A stretch of DNA of 5,033 nt from Nitrospira sp. (lineage in GTDB: Bacteria > Nitrospirota > Nitrospiria > Nitrospirales > Nitrospiraceae). The DNA lies in assembly GCA_025363325.1 (NCBI GenBank), contig JANYEF010000240.1:1-5033 (forward strand), in the 5' to 3' direction. A program made the translations under genes and the position numbers. Positions 1 through 4,998 of this stretch are shown piece after piece (position 1 is the first letter of the stretch; the number at the start of each line of letters is the position of its first letter). The notes under the pieces are model-generated. The model was not told the DNA's origin. It saw only the letters and a program-made list of their open reading frames with translations, and made no database searches.

Positions 1-171
1 AAGGCAGAAAGGGTCGGTTTAGCCCGCATTACTCATGAGCACTTCTGCTGCAATCGCCGCCCCGCTGCTACGACGAGCCTCCGGCCGGCAGACTCGCCCC
101 TTGGATCCTCACCGTACTGCACGAGTGCGCATCGGGTCCTCAGGGCTCCGCGCGCCGGTCTCGTGCCCCCT
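1..171. other. Non-coding, repeat-like leader region
   Basis: No convincing gene lies here. A short open frame runs from the ATG at 35 to a TAA at 191-193 (about 52 residues, rich in Pro, Arg and Ala), but it has no clear ribosome binding site and ends inside a palindrome, so I do not call it. At 111-116 and 124-129 there is an imperfect hairpin (CGTACT / AGTGCG, one G-T wobble). Its style resembles dispersed intergenic repeats that I associate with Nitrospira genomes; that resemblance is from memory and untested. Confidence 0.3.
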
Positions 172-207
172 CCCTTGCCCTCCCCCATGCTAAGGGGGAG
201 GAAAGGG
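172..207. repeat. Two-part GC-rich palindromic repeat containing a Shine-Dalgarno
   Basis: The core is a perfect 8-bp inverted repeat, CCTCCCCC at 179-186 and GGGGGAGG at 194-201, with a 7-base loop. An outer 5-bp stem (CCCTT at 172-176 with AAGGG at 203-207) extends it across a small asymmetric internal loop. The right arm contains GGAGG (197-201), five bases before a GTG at 207, so the hairpin could hide a ribosome binding site. The shape fits REP-like dispersed palindromes found between bacterial genes. It could also be a terminator-like or attenuator structure, but no U-tract follows. Confidence 0.6.
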
Positions 208-233
208 TGGAGGACGACGAATCGTCATACATA

Positions 234-1255
234 ATGCGGGTTAAGTGGCCTTCATGGCCCGATGCACCTTCCCCACCAGTCTCCTGTTCTTCTTTGCTCC
301 TGGTCCTGGTGTGTTTCCCCCGCAGCGTCATGGCGGAATGGTCCGCCATTGCCGAGAACAAGATTTCGTACACCGATAATGTGACCAATTTTTCTGCGGC
401 CCGCCGCCTGAAATTCAGCGAAGATCCGAGCCAGCCGACCGGCCTCCCGACGCAGTTGTCCGATGTCATCTGGGATCCCTCGCTCGAAGTGATCCGCTCT
501 TCTTCGTCGACGCTCGGGCCCAACGAGCTCTTCATCAACGCACAGGGGTTCATCTTTGCCAATAATCCGATCTTCAACCACGGCGACTACCGCCTGCAAT
601 TCAAGCAGGGCTCTTCTCAGACACGTCGCTCCTCCTCCGGTACCGGAACGTGCCCAACCAGTTCCTAGGCCCCAATTTCGAGCATCGCACCGGGAACAAC
701 CTGATCCAAGAGGAGCGTGTCTCTTTGCGTATGTGGCGCACGGAGCTCGAACACCGGGTGAACGAGTCTTGGACGCTGACGCTCATCGGGCGCTATGGCC
801 TCCGTTATTACAACGATGCGTTCGCGGAGCGTGACACGACGCTCTGGACCGTCGGTTCACAAGTGGGGTACGTCGTCAATCCCCCCATGGCGGTGTCGCT
901 CGGTTACCTCTATGAACGAGGATTGGTCGATGGTCGCGGCAACACCCAACTCAACGACGATGTCTCGTACCGATTGCACGCAGTCTCGGCCGGAACGGAC
1001 CTCACGCTGATCGAGTCGCTGTCCCTGTATCTGGGTTATATCTACCGGCGCAAGGACTTCACCAGTGAGCTGCTCGGGGATACGCATCTCAACCGACATC
1101 ATGATAGCCATCTGGGTATGGCCGAGTTTCGCTATCGCCTCAATGAGGCAGCGAGTCTCTCCGCATCCTTCCAGCGGATTCAGCGAACCTCTACGGTTGT
1201 GACGCGAGACTTCAACGACACGATCTATTCCCTCGGAGGCAGCTATCGTTTTTGA
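234..1255 (+). pseudogene. Outer-membrane beta-barrel protein, broken by one frameshift
   Basis: Two frames join into one protein of about 340 residues. Frame one runs to Gln at 606-608 and frame two resumes with Leu-Phe-Ser-Asp-Thr at 611. One missing base around 609-610 explains the break, and without it the first frame stops at 666-668. From the ATG at 234 the first 34 residues form a signal-peptide-like stretch with hydrophobic core LLLVLV and likely cleavage after VMA. The rest shows alternating polar and hydrophobic strands rich in Tyr, Arg and Asn (SLYLGYIYRRKDF, YSLGGSYRF). It ends in Phe, the usual BAM-recognised last residue of outer-membrane barrels. The start is uncertain: a GTG at 207 has a better ribosome binding site (GGAGG, 197-201) but would add an acidic leader before the signal sequence. 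Substrate or transport role cannot be told. It may be a true pseudogene or an intact gene with a base lost in assembly. Confidence 0.75.
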
Positions 1256-1265
1256 CCATGGCCCC

Positions 1266-1297
1266 GTCTCCCTGCCGGTGGGTTGAGTCAGGGAGAC
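1266..1297 (+). terminator. Hairpin after the beta-barrel gene, likely terminator
   Basis: GTCTCCCTG (1266-1274) and CAGGGAGAC (1289-1297) form a perfect 9-bp stem with a 14-base loop, beginning 10 bases after the TGA of the barrel gene. The bases that follow (CTTCAG) make only a weak U-tract, so efficient intrinsic termination is uncertain, but position and symmetry fit a 3' end signal. Confidence 0.55.
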
Positions 1298-1401
1298 CTT
1301 CAGCGTGACTGGCGCAGACAGGGGAAAGCGCCGGGAAAGGGCTGCTCCCTGTGGCTAGTGAGGGACATGGGTGTGACGTTGACCCTGTTCCGAGACGGTT
1401 C

Positions 1402-1568
1402 TTAACTAGAACAGATGGCTTCTTCGACAGTCTGTAGGGCCTGATTTTGTGCGACAAACTCATTCGGGATCAGGTGCCGAGTGAGCTGTGGGTGCGGCGC
1501 TGATTATAGTCGAGCCGCCAGGCTTCGATGATGTGTTGGGCCTCGGCCATCGAGATGAACTTGTGATA
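1402..1568 (-). pseudogene. IS3-family transposase (OrfB), C-terminal fragment, frameshifted
   Basis: Read on the minus strand, about 55 codons match the end of an IS3-type DDE transposase (integrase core). Residues visible in order are HKFISMAEAQ, IIEAWRLDYNQRR, THSSLG, then after a frame change LIPNEFVAQNQ and a TAA at 1402-1404. The EAWRxDYNxxRxHSSLG block followed by PxEF is typical of the family just after the catalytic Glu. One base is missing between 1473 and 1476, where GGC-AC-CTG should read Gly-His-Leu. Everything upstream of the His is gone, replaced by a GC-rich palindrome at 1569, so the fragment cannot be active. A TG-starting stretch at 1372 might be the element's old terminal repeat, but its partner is absent. 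I am confident of the family, less so of the subgroup. Confidence 0.72.
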
Positions 1569-1588
1569 CCCCGCAGCTTGCTACGGGG
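1569..1588. repeat. GC-rich palindrome abutting the transposase scar
   Basis: CCCCGCAGC (1569-1577) faces GCTACGGGG (1580-1588) across a TT loop, a 9-bp stem with one A-C mismatch. The palindrome starts exactly where recognisable transposase sequence ends. In translation it gives the PRSKLRGI-like string that I recall as a frequent artefact of dispersed bacterial palindromes. Likely a REP-like or miniature element; copy number in the genome is unknown. Confidence 0.5.
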
Positions 1589-1658
1589 AGCTTCATTGCG
1601 CGCCTCTCTACCCGTCACCACGATAGCAACGAAACGCCGCATTGGAAAATAGATAAAC

Positions 1659-1672
1659 TGACCTGGAGGTCA
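1659..1672. promoter_or_regulatory. Perfect inverted repeat upstream of nhaR, possible operator
   Basis: TGACCT (1659-1664) and AGGTCA (1667-1672) are exact reverse complements separated by GG. The site sits where the -35 element of the nhaR-like gene would be, 28 bases before its ATG. LysR regulators commonly bind dyads near their own promoters, so autoregulation is plausible. The usual T-N11-A spacing is not met exactly (here T-N12-A), so the binding protein is unproven. Confidence 0.45.
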
Positions 1673-1687
1673 TCGGCTATTTCGATG

Positions 1688-1693
1688 TATACT
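1688..1693 (+). promoter_or_regulatory. -10 box (TATACT) of nhaR; mRNA probably leaderless
   Basis: TATACT matches five of six bases of the sigma-70 -10 consensus and ends seven bases before the ATG at 1701, placing the expected transcription start at or next to the start codon. No Shine-Dalgarno lies at the usual distance (the nearest, GGAGG at 1665-1669, is over 30 bases away). No good -35 hexamer is visible, as that space is filled by the palindrome at 1659-1672. Confidence 0.5.
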
Positions 1694-1700
1694 CCACGCC

Positions 1701-2600
1701 ATGGAATGGTTGAACTATCACCATCTCTTGTATTTCTGGTCGGTCGCCAAACACGGAACCGTAGCGAAGGCCTGCGAGGAGTTGCGCCTGACTCAGCCGA
1801 CGATCAGTGCGCAGATCCGGGTGCTGGAAGACACGCTGGGTGAAAAACTGTTTGTGCGTTCAGGCAGATATCTGGTGTTGACGGAGATGGGACGCGTCGT
1901 TTTCAAATACGCCGAGGACATCTTCTCGCTGGGACAGGACCTGCTCAACACGGTGAAGGGGCGTAGCAGTGGGAAGCCCATACGATTGGCCGTTGGCATC
2001 GCCGATGCCGTGCCGAAGCTGCTCGCTTCCCAGCTGCTGAAGTCCGCGTTCAGTGTAGCCCACGCCACGCGACTCGTGTGCTGGGAAGGCAAGCTGGACC
2101 ACTTGTTGGCCGACCTGGCGATTCACGGACTGGATCTTGTCATCTCCGACACCCCCGCGCCTCCGAACATCAAGGTACAGGCCTATCACCATTTAATGGG
2201 AGAATCGGGCGTGACGTTCTTCGCCCCGGCGAAAATGGCGGCGCGATATCGCCGAAACTTTCCACGATCCTTGGAAAGTGCTCCGATGCTGTTGCCCACT
2301 ACCAACGCCATGCTGCGGCGCCTACTGGATGAGTGGTTTGTCCGGAACGACATTCATCCCACCGTCGTGGGGGAGTTTGAAGACAGCGCGACCTTGAAGG
2401 CGTTCGGCCAGGAGGGATACGGGCTGTTTCCAGGCTCCAGCGTCATGGAGAAAGAAATCTGCCGCCAATCTCAGGTACAGGTGGTGAGTCGAGCGAATTC
2501 CGTGACACAGCGTTTTTATGCCATCACAGTGGAACGGCGGCTCAAGCACCCGGCCGTTTTGGCGATCGTCGAATCGGCACGGCAGAAACTACTCGCCTAG
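1701..2600 (+). CDS. nhaR: LysR-family transcriptional regulator, NhaR type
   Basis: A 299-residue protein of full family length. An N-terminal winged helix-turn-helix occupies about residues 5-63, with recognition helix QPTISAQIRVLE near 32-43. An effector-binding domain of LysR type fills about 90-295. The opening WLNYHHLLYFWSVAKHG closely resembles E. coli NhaR (INYNHLYYFWHVYKEG), as does the C-terminal GEFEDSATLKAFGQEGYG block and the HPAV motif near residue 282. NhaR activates the Na+/H+ antiporter gene nhaA in response to sodium in enterobacteria and also controls other envelope genes. No antiporter lies in this window, so the target here is unknown. The first in-frame start is ATG 1701; no alternative start codon exists just upstream. 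Translation may be leaderless. A dyad at 1659-1672 suggests autoregulation. The gene stands alone between a mobile-element scar and a degraded sthA, yet is itself intact. Confidence 0.88.
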   Translation: MEWLNYHHLLYFWSVAKHGTVAKACEELRLTQPTISAQIRVLEDTLGEKLFVRSGRYLVLTEMGRVVFKYAEDIFSLGQDLLNTVKGRSSGKPIRLAVGIADAVPKLLASQLLKSAFSVAHATRLVCWEGKLDHLLADLAIHGLDLVISDTPAPPNIKVQAYHHLMGESGVTFFAPAKMAARYRRNFPRSLESAPMLLPTTNAMLRRLLDEWFVRNDIHPTVVGEFEDSATLKAFGQEGYGLFPGSSVMEKEICRQSQVQVVSRANSVTQRFYAITVERRLKHPAVLAIVESARQKLLA

Positions 2601-2733
2601 GATCGTCCGTTCCTTTTTCGTCCTTATTTCATGCAGGGCTAATCTAGGACCATCCTCAGTACACTTAAGCTTGGGCCGAACGGTGATCAATGCAACGCTC
2701 TGTAACGGTACGAACGAAGCAGGCAACCGGCAT
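2601..2733. other. Intergenic region between convergent nhaR and sthA remnant
   Basis: About 130 bases without a gene. A T-run (2614-2618) lies shortly after the nhaR stop, preceded only by a weak AGGA/TCCT stem (2599-2602 with 2611-2614), so termination here is possible but poorly supported. Nothing else recognisable was seen. Confidence 0.35.
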
Positions 2734-3284
2734 CTATGCGTTCAGTTTGTAGTACGCATCCAGCGCAGCAACCTTGTAACCTTCAGCCAGAGTCGGATAG
2801 GTGCAGGCCGTCGTCAAGAAATAGTCCAGCTCCCGCACGGCTTGCCCGATGTGGATCAACTGGTGGCGCCGGTGCCGATCACCTGTACACCGAGGTCTTC
2901 TCGATGAAAGAGCATCTTCAACAGGCCGCTGTCGTCACCGAGGATGTGGCCCTGCGCGATCTCCCGATAGCGCGCCATAGGTCTGGTCTCACTTCAAGAG
3001 CGTAACAGGTCACCAGCCGTCCTTGTTGCGAGGAAGTCGTCGCCAGACTGGAAAACCGATTACATCGCTGGCGGGGAAAATATGGGGCACGGCGGTGCAG
3101 TCTACCGTGCGACGGTCAGACGCCCGCGATCATCCGCCTTCAGGTCCGCTGCAGGAAGATTCAGGCGAGCTGTGACTCCCTGTTGCTCGGCACAGAACAG
3201 TACCAATTCCGAGACCAATCGCTTACCCAATTCCAGGAACATTACGACGCGCCGGGGTTGTCCTACGGCAATTTCAAGCCGCTC
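2734..3284 (-). pseudogene. sthA: Degraded soluble pyridine nucleotide transhydrogenase, C-terminal half
   Basis: Joining minus-strand frames rebuilds the second half of SthA/UdhA, the flavoprotein that moves hydride between NADPH and NAD+. In order: VVMFLELGKRLVSELVLF (about 3246-3193), DDRGRLTV (to 3111), then a TAG at 3102-3104; next frame TAVPHIFPASDVIGFP (3092-3050); next frame SLATTSSQQGRL; then ARYREIAQGHILG (from 2975), GLLKMLFHRE, VIGTGAT; and after another lost base LIHIGQAVRE, TYPTLAEGYKVAALDAYYKL and TAG at 2734-2736. E. coli SthA has the same order (GKKLKADCLLYANG, TAQPHVYAVGDVIGYPSLAS, LKILFHRE, EIIHIGQAI, NYPTMAEAYRVAAL). About 40 residues are deleted near 2979-2995, covering the IPEIS segment. 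The FAD-binding AxGD is now ASD, and the N-terminal half with the dinucleotide fold is absent. Each isolated frame change fits one lost base. It cannot make a working enzyme. Identity is secure; the right boundary is approximate. Confidence 0.82.
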
Positions 3285-3398
3285 CAACAGGCGGTGGGCC
3301 CGACTTCGTGCCAATCCTTCCTACGTCCGCTCAACCATGACACGCCGTTCGTTCTCAGCCTCCTTCAGGACCACGTTTAGGTCGTCGTACTGCACCGC
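3285..3398 (-). pseudogene. Possible serine recombinase (resolvase) fragment fused to sthA remnant
   Basis: Upstream of the sthA remnant and in the same minus-strand frame lies AENERRVMVERT, an in-frame TAG (3321-3323), then EGLARSRA. The pattern ER-x4-ERT-x2-GLA-x2-RA is what I know from the end of the catalytic domain of serine resolvases/invertases (for example AEFERxLIxERTxxGLAxARA). This stretch is not expected in SthA: the distance to the GKRL block is about 18 residues too long for that family. The fragment is short and carries a stop, so it is at most a relic. Alternatives are a charged coiled-coil tail of another protein ending at the TAG, or a chance match. Confidence 0.35.
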
Positions 3399-3408
3399 CT
3401 GAGGGAGG

Positions 3409-3443
3409 GACTGAGGAGGAACATCGTGTTGTCCTCCTCAGTC
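3409..3443 (-). terminator. Perfect 12-bp hairpin, likely 3' end of the small exported-protein gene
   Basis: GACTGAGGAGGA (3409-3420) and TCCTCCTCAGTC (3432-3443) pair without mismatch around an 11-base loop. On the minus strand the stem begins 16 bases after the TGA of the gene at 3460-3795. No T-run follows on either strand, so this may be a Rho-independent terminator of the U-poor kind, an mRNA-stabilising stem, or a boundary repeat of the inserted fragments to its left. Confidence 0.55.
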
Positions 3444-3459
3444 AGACTCCTTCGACCCA

Positions 3460-3795
3460 TCAGTAGAGGCCTGTCCGCGGCATGAACCGGCGCAGGTGCT
3501 TTCCAGACGTCTTGCCATCTGTCGTCTGGGGCGGGGTGAGGCGATTGACGTTCTCTTCGGAGTCCACCCCCTGGTCACGCGACGCAGGAGTCTCCGGAAT
3601 CTGCACGTCGTCCGACACAACCCGCGTGTCCTCAGTCGCTTCAAGCGCCTGGGCTTTCACACTTGTATTAGCCGTCACACCTTCGGAATGGTTCGTGGTG
3701 TGCCCAGTGTCTGCGAATCCATTCGCCGCTCCGAACAATCCTATCGCGGCAATCATGGACAGAAACCCCATCTTGAACACGCTCTTTGCACTCAT
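3460..3795 (-). CDS. Small exported protein of unknown function
   Basis: A 111-residue protein starting at the ATG whose first base is 3795; this start is fixed by AAGGAGG at 3801-3807, five bases before it, although the frame stays open further upstream. Residues 1-28 form a clear Sec signal peptide: basic start (MSAKSVFK), hydrophobic core with SMIAAIGLFGAA, and a likely cut after GFA. The predicted mature part is about 83 residues, rich in Thr, Ser, Asp and Glu in the middle and basic at the end (GKHLRRFMPR), with no Cys and no Trp and no second membrane segment. It looks largely disordered and soluble, so periplasmic or secreted is likely. I recognise no family and assign no function. A 12-bp hairpin follows it, and fabI lies divergently upstream. 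Confidence 0.72.
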   Translation of the reverse strand: MSAKSVFKMGFLSMIAAIGLFGAANGFADTGHTTNHSEGVTANTSVKAQALEATEDTRVVSDDVQIPETPASRDQGVDSEENVNRLTPPQTTDGKTSGKHLRRFMPRTGLY

Positions 3796-3800
3796 GACGA

Positions 3801-3807
3801 CCTCCTT
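3801..3807 (-). promoter_or_regulatory. Strong Shine-Dalgarno deciding the start at 3795
   Basis: On the minus strand the sequence reads AAGGAGG, a full match to the anti-Shine-Dalgarno core, with a five-base spacer to ATG. It selects this ATG over the one 14 codons upstream, and places the signal peptide at the very N-terminus. Confidence 0.75.
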
Positions 3808-3865
3808 ATAGTTCGAAGTGACCTCGCTACGGATCATCCCGTGAGCTTACAAGGAGGATAGCCGA

Positions 3866-3963
3866 CCATTGACAATGGGTCCAATTGATAATTTATTGCA
3901 CGTCTATAGAGAATACCTATACATCATGATGACGCTTGAACCCCCTGCCACAGACGCGTTCAA
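3866..3963. promoter_or_regulatory. Palindrome cluster in the divergent intergenic region
   Basis: This AT-richer stretch between the exported-protein gene and fabI carries several exact dyads: CCATTG-A-CAATGG (3866-3878), TATAG / CTATA (3905-3909 and 3917-3921), CATCATGATG (3922-3931) and TTGAAC / GTTCAA (3936-3941 and 3958-3963). Such clustering suggests protein-binding sites controlling one or both divergent genes. No hexamer pair convincing enough to call a promoter for the minus-strand gene was found. Confidence 0.4.
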
Positions 3964-4040
3964 ATAAGCTACCGCCCTGCGCAGTCTCCGCATCGGACAT
4001 TCGCTCTCGAATCCGCCGAGGACTCCCGGAGGCAAATACG

Positions 4041-4071
4041 TTGCTGCTCTTTGTGGAATCTTATATATAAT
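4041..4071 (+). promoter_or_regulatory. Probable fabI promoter
   Basis: A perfect TATAAT lies at 4066-4071 inside TATATAAT. TTGCTG at 4041-4046 is a partial -35; it is 17 bases before an overlapping TATATA (4064-4069) or 19 before the perfect hexamer. The predicted transcript would start near 4078, giving a leader of about 64 bases before the fabI ATG. Confidence 0.55.
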
Positions 4072-4077
4072 TCAACA

Positions 4078-4101
4078 TCCTCTCTACAAGAGGACCGCGG
4101 T
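4078..4101 (+). promoter_or_regulatory. Short stem plus palindrome in the fabI leader
   Basis: TCCTCT (4078-4083) pairs with AGAGGA (4089-4094) around the loop CTACA, immediately followed by the overlapping palindrome ACCGCGGT (4094-4101). It sits at the predicted 5' end of the fabI mRNA and could stabilise the transcript or be a regulator site; no known riboswitch pattern is recognised. Confidence 0.35.
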
Positions 4102-4141
4102 CGCATAAACAGATGGGAACATTCTTTGGGAGATCGAGACG

Positions 4142-4924
4142 ATGAGCCTACTGACAGGCAAGACAGGACTCATCATCGGGGTTGCAAACAAACACAGCAT
4201 CGCCTGGGCCATCGCCCAATCGGCGGCAGGACAGGGCGCCAAACTGCTGTTCAATTATCAAAGCGAGCGGCTACGGGAAAACGTTGAAGAACTGGTTGCC
4301 ACCATGCCCGGCGCGAAAGCCTTTCCCTGTGACGTGGGAGACGATGCGCAAATCGCCGCATTGATGCAGAGTGTGGGGAAAGAAACTACGAAGCTCGACT
4401 TTCTTGTTCACTCCATCGCGTTCGCGCCAAGGGAAGAGCTCATGGGGCAGTTCGTAAACACGACGCGGCAAGGATTTGCCACGGCACTCGACGTGAGCGC
4501 CTATTCGCTCGTCGCCCTCACCAGAGCCGCCTTGCCCTTGATGACTGACGGCGGCTCCGTCGTCACCCTCACCTACCTCGGAGCGGAGCGGGTCGTACCT
4601 CACTACAACGTCATGGGGGTCGCCAAAGCCGCGCTCGAAGCCACCGTCCGCTATCTCGCCCACGACCTCGGCCCCAAGAACATCCGGGTCAACGCCATCT
4701 CAGCCGGCCCGATCAAGACCCTTGCGGCCCGCGGCGTCTCCGGCATCAGCAAGATGGTGGATCACCACCGAGCGTTCGCACCGCTCCGCCGCGCAACGGA
4801 ACAAGGCGAAGTCGGCGACACAGCGTTGTTCTTGGTGAGCCAGCTAGGACGTGGAATTACCGGAGAAGTGATCTATGTCGATGGCGGATACCATATTCTG
4901 GGGTCGCTAGCTTCAGTGGAATAA
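4142..4924 (+). CDS. fabI: Enoyl-[acyl-carrier-protein] reductase, NADH-type
   Basis: A 260-residue short-chain dehydrogenase/reductase that makes the last step of each type II fatty-acid elongation cycle, reducing trans-2-enoyl-ACP with NAD(P)H in the cytoplasm. Length agrees with E. coli FabI (262). The atypical FabI nucleotide loop GVANKHSIAWAIA is at residues 13-25, CDV near 63-65 binds the adenine side, and the catalytic Tyr-x6-Lys is Tyr155 and Lys162 (YNVMGVAK) with the conserved Tyr145 in YLGAER. AISAGPIKTLAA at 185-196 and the closing VDGG at 246-249 are also family marks. At the residue matching E. coli Gly93, a triclosan-contact position, the protein has Ala (HSIAFA), as in many Gram-positive FabIs. 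Start ATG 4142 is preceded by a modest GGGAG (4128-4132), nine bases away. It appears to be transcribed alone. Function is near certain. Confidence 0.96.
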   Translation: MSLLTGKTGLIIGVANKHSIAWAIAQSAAGQGAKLLFNYQSERLRENVEELVATMPGAKAFPCDVGDDAQIAALMQSVGKETTKLDFLVHSIAFAPREELMGQFVNTTRQGFATALDVSAYSLVALTRAALPLMTDGGSVVTLTYLGAERVVPHYNVMGVAKAALEATVRYLAHDLGPKNIRVNAISAGPIKTLAARGVSGISKMVDHHRAFAPLRRATEQGEVGDTALFLVSQLGRGITGEVIYVDGGYHILGSLASVE

Positions 4925-4952
4925 CACGAAGCGGACCTCAAGAAATTCAAGA

Positions 4953-4998
4953 ATCTGTTGATCTGTCGAATGGTCGGAATTCCGATCGCTCAACAGAT
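4953..4998. terminator. Nested dyad after fabI, possible terminator or operator
   Basis: ATCTGTTGA (4953-4961) is the exact reverse complement of TCAACAGAT (4990-4998), a 9-bp outer stem. Inside it lies a 12-base perfect palindrome, TCGGAATTCCGA (4974-4985). It begins 28 bases after the fabI stop. Only a short GTTTC follows, so termination is plausible rather than certain; the inner palindrome would also suit a dimeric DNA-binding protein. Confidence 0.45.

Noticed and set aside
35..193. Short plus-strand frame of about 52 residues from ATG 35
   Set aside because: No ribosome binding site, low-complexity Pro/Arg/Ala composition, and it ends inside the palindrome; fits translated repeat DNA better than a gene.
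140..577. Minus-strand open frame of 145 codons over the start of the barrel gene
   Set aside because: It lies antisense to the signal peptide and first strands of a recognisable barrel protein, and begins in the palindromic repeat; composition is shadow-like.
1212..1463. Minus-strand 83-codon frame across the barrel gene end
   Set aside because: It overlaps the barrel C-terminus, the hairpin and the transposase tail in a different frame from the transposase.
1460..1642. Minus-strand 60-codon frame with a PRSKLRGI-like string
   Set aside because: It is the GC-rich palindrome plus an out-of-frame reading of the transposase remnant, not a protein gene.
2518..3005. Plus-strand frames over the nhaR end and 2600-3005
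   Set aside because: They are antisense to the recognisable sthA remnant, and their sequences show no family features.
3482..3861. Two plus-strand frames of 109 and 121 codons
   Set aside because: They lie antisense to the small exported-protein gene, which has a strong ribosome binding site and a signal peptide; the plus frames have neither.
3936..3963. Sigma-54-like promoter on the minus strand (TGGCAG followed by TTCAA)
   Set aside because: The -24 GG is present but the -12 GC is missing at the required ten-base spacing.
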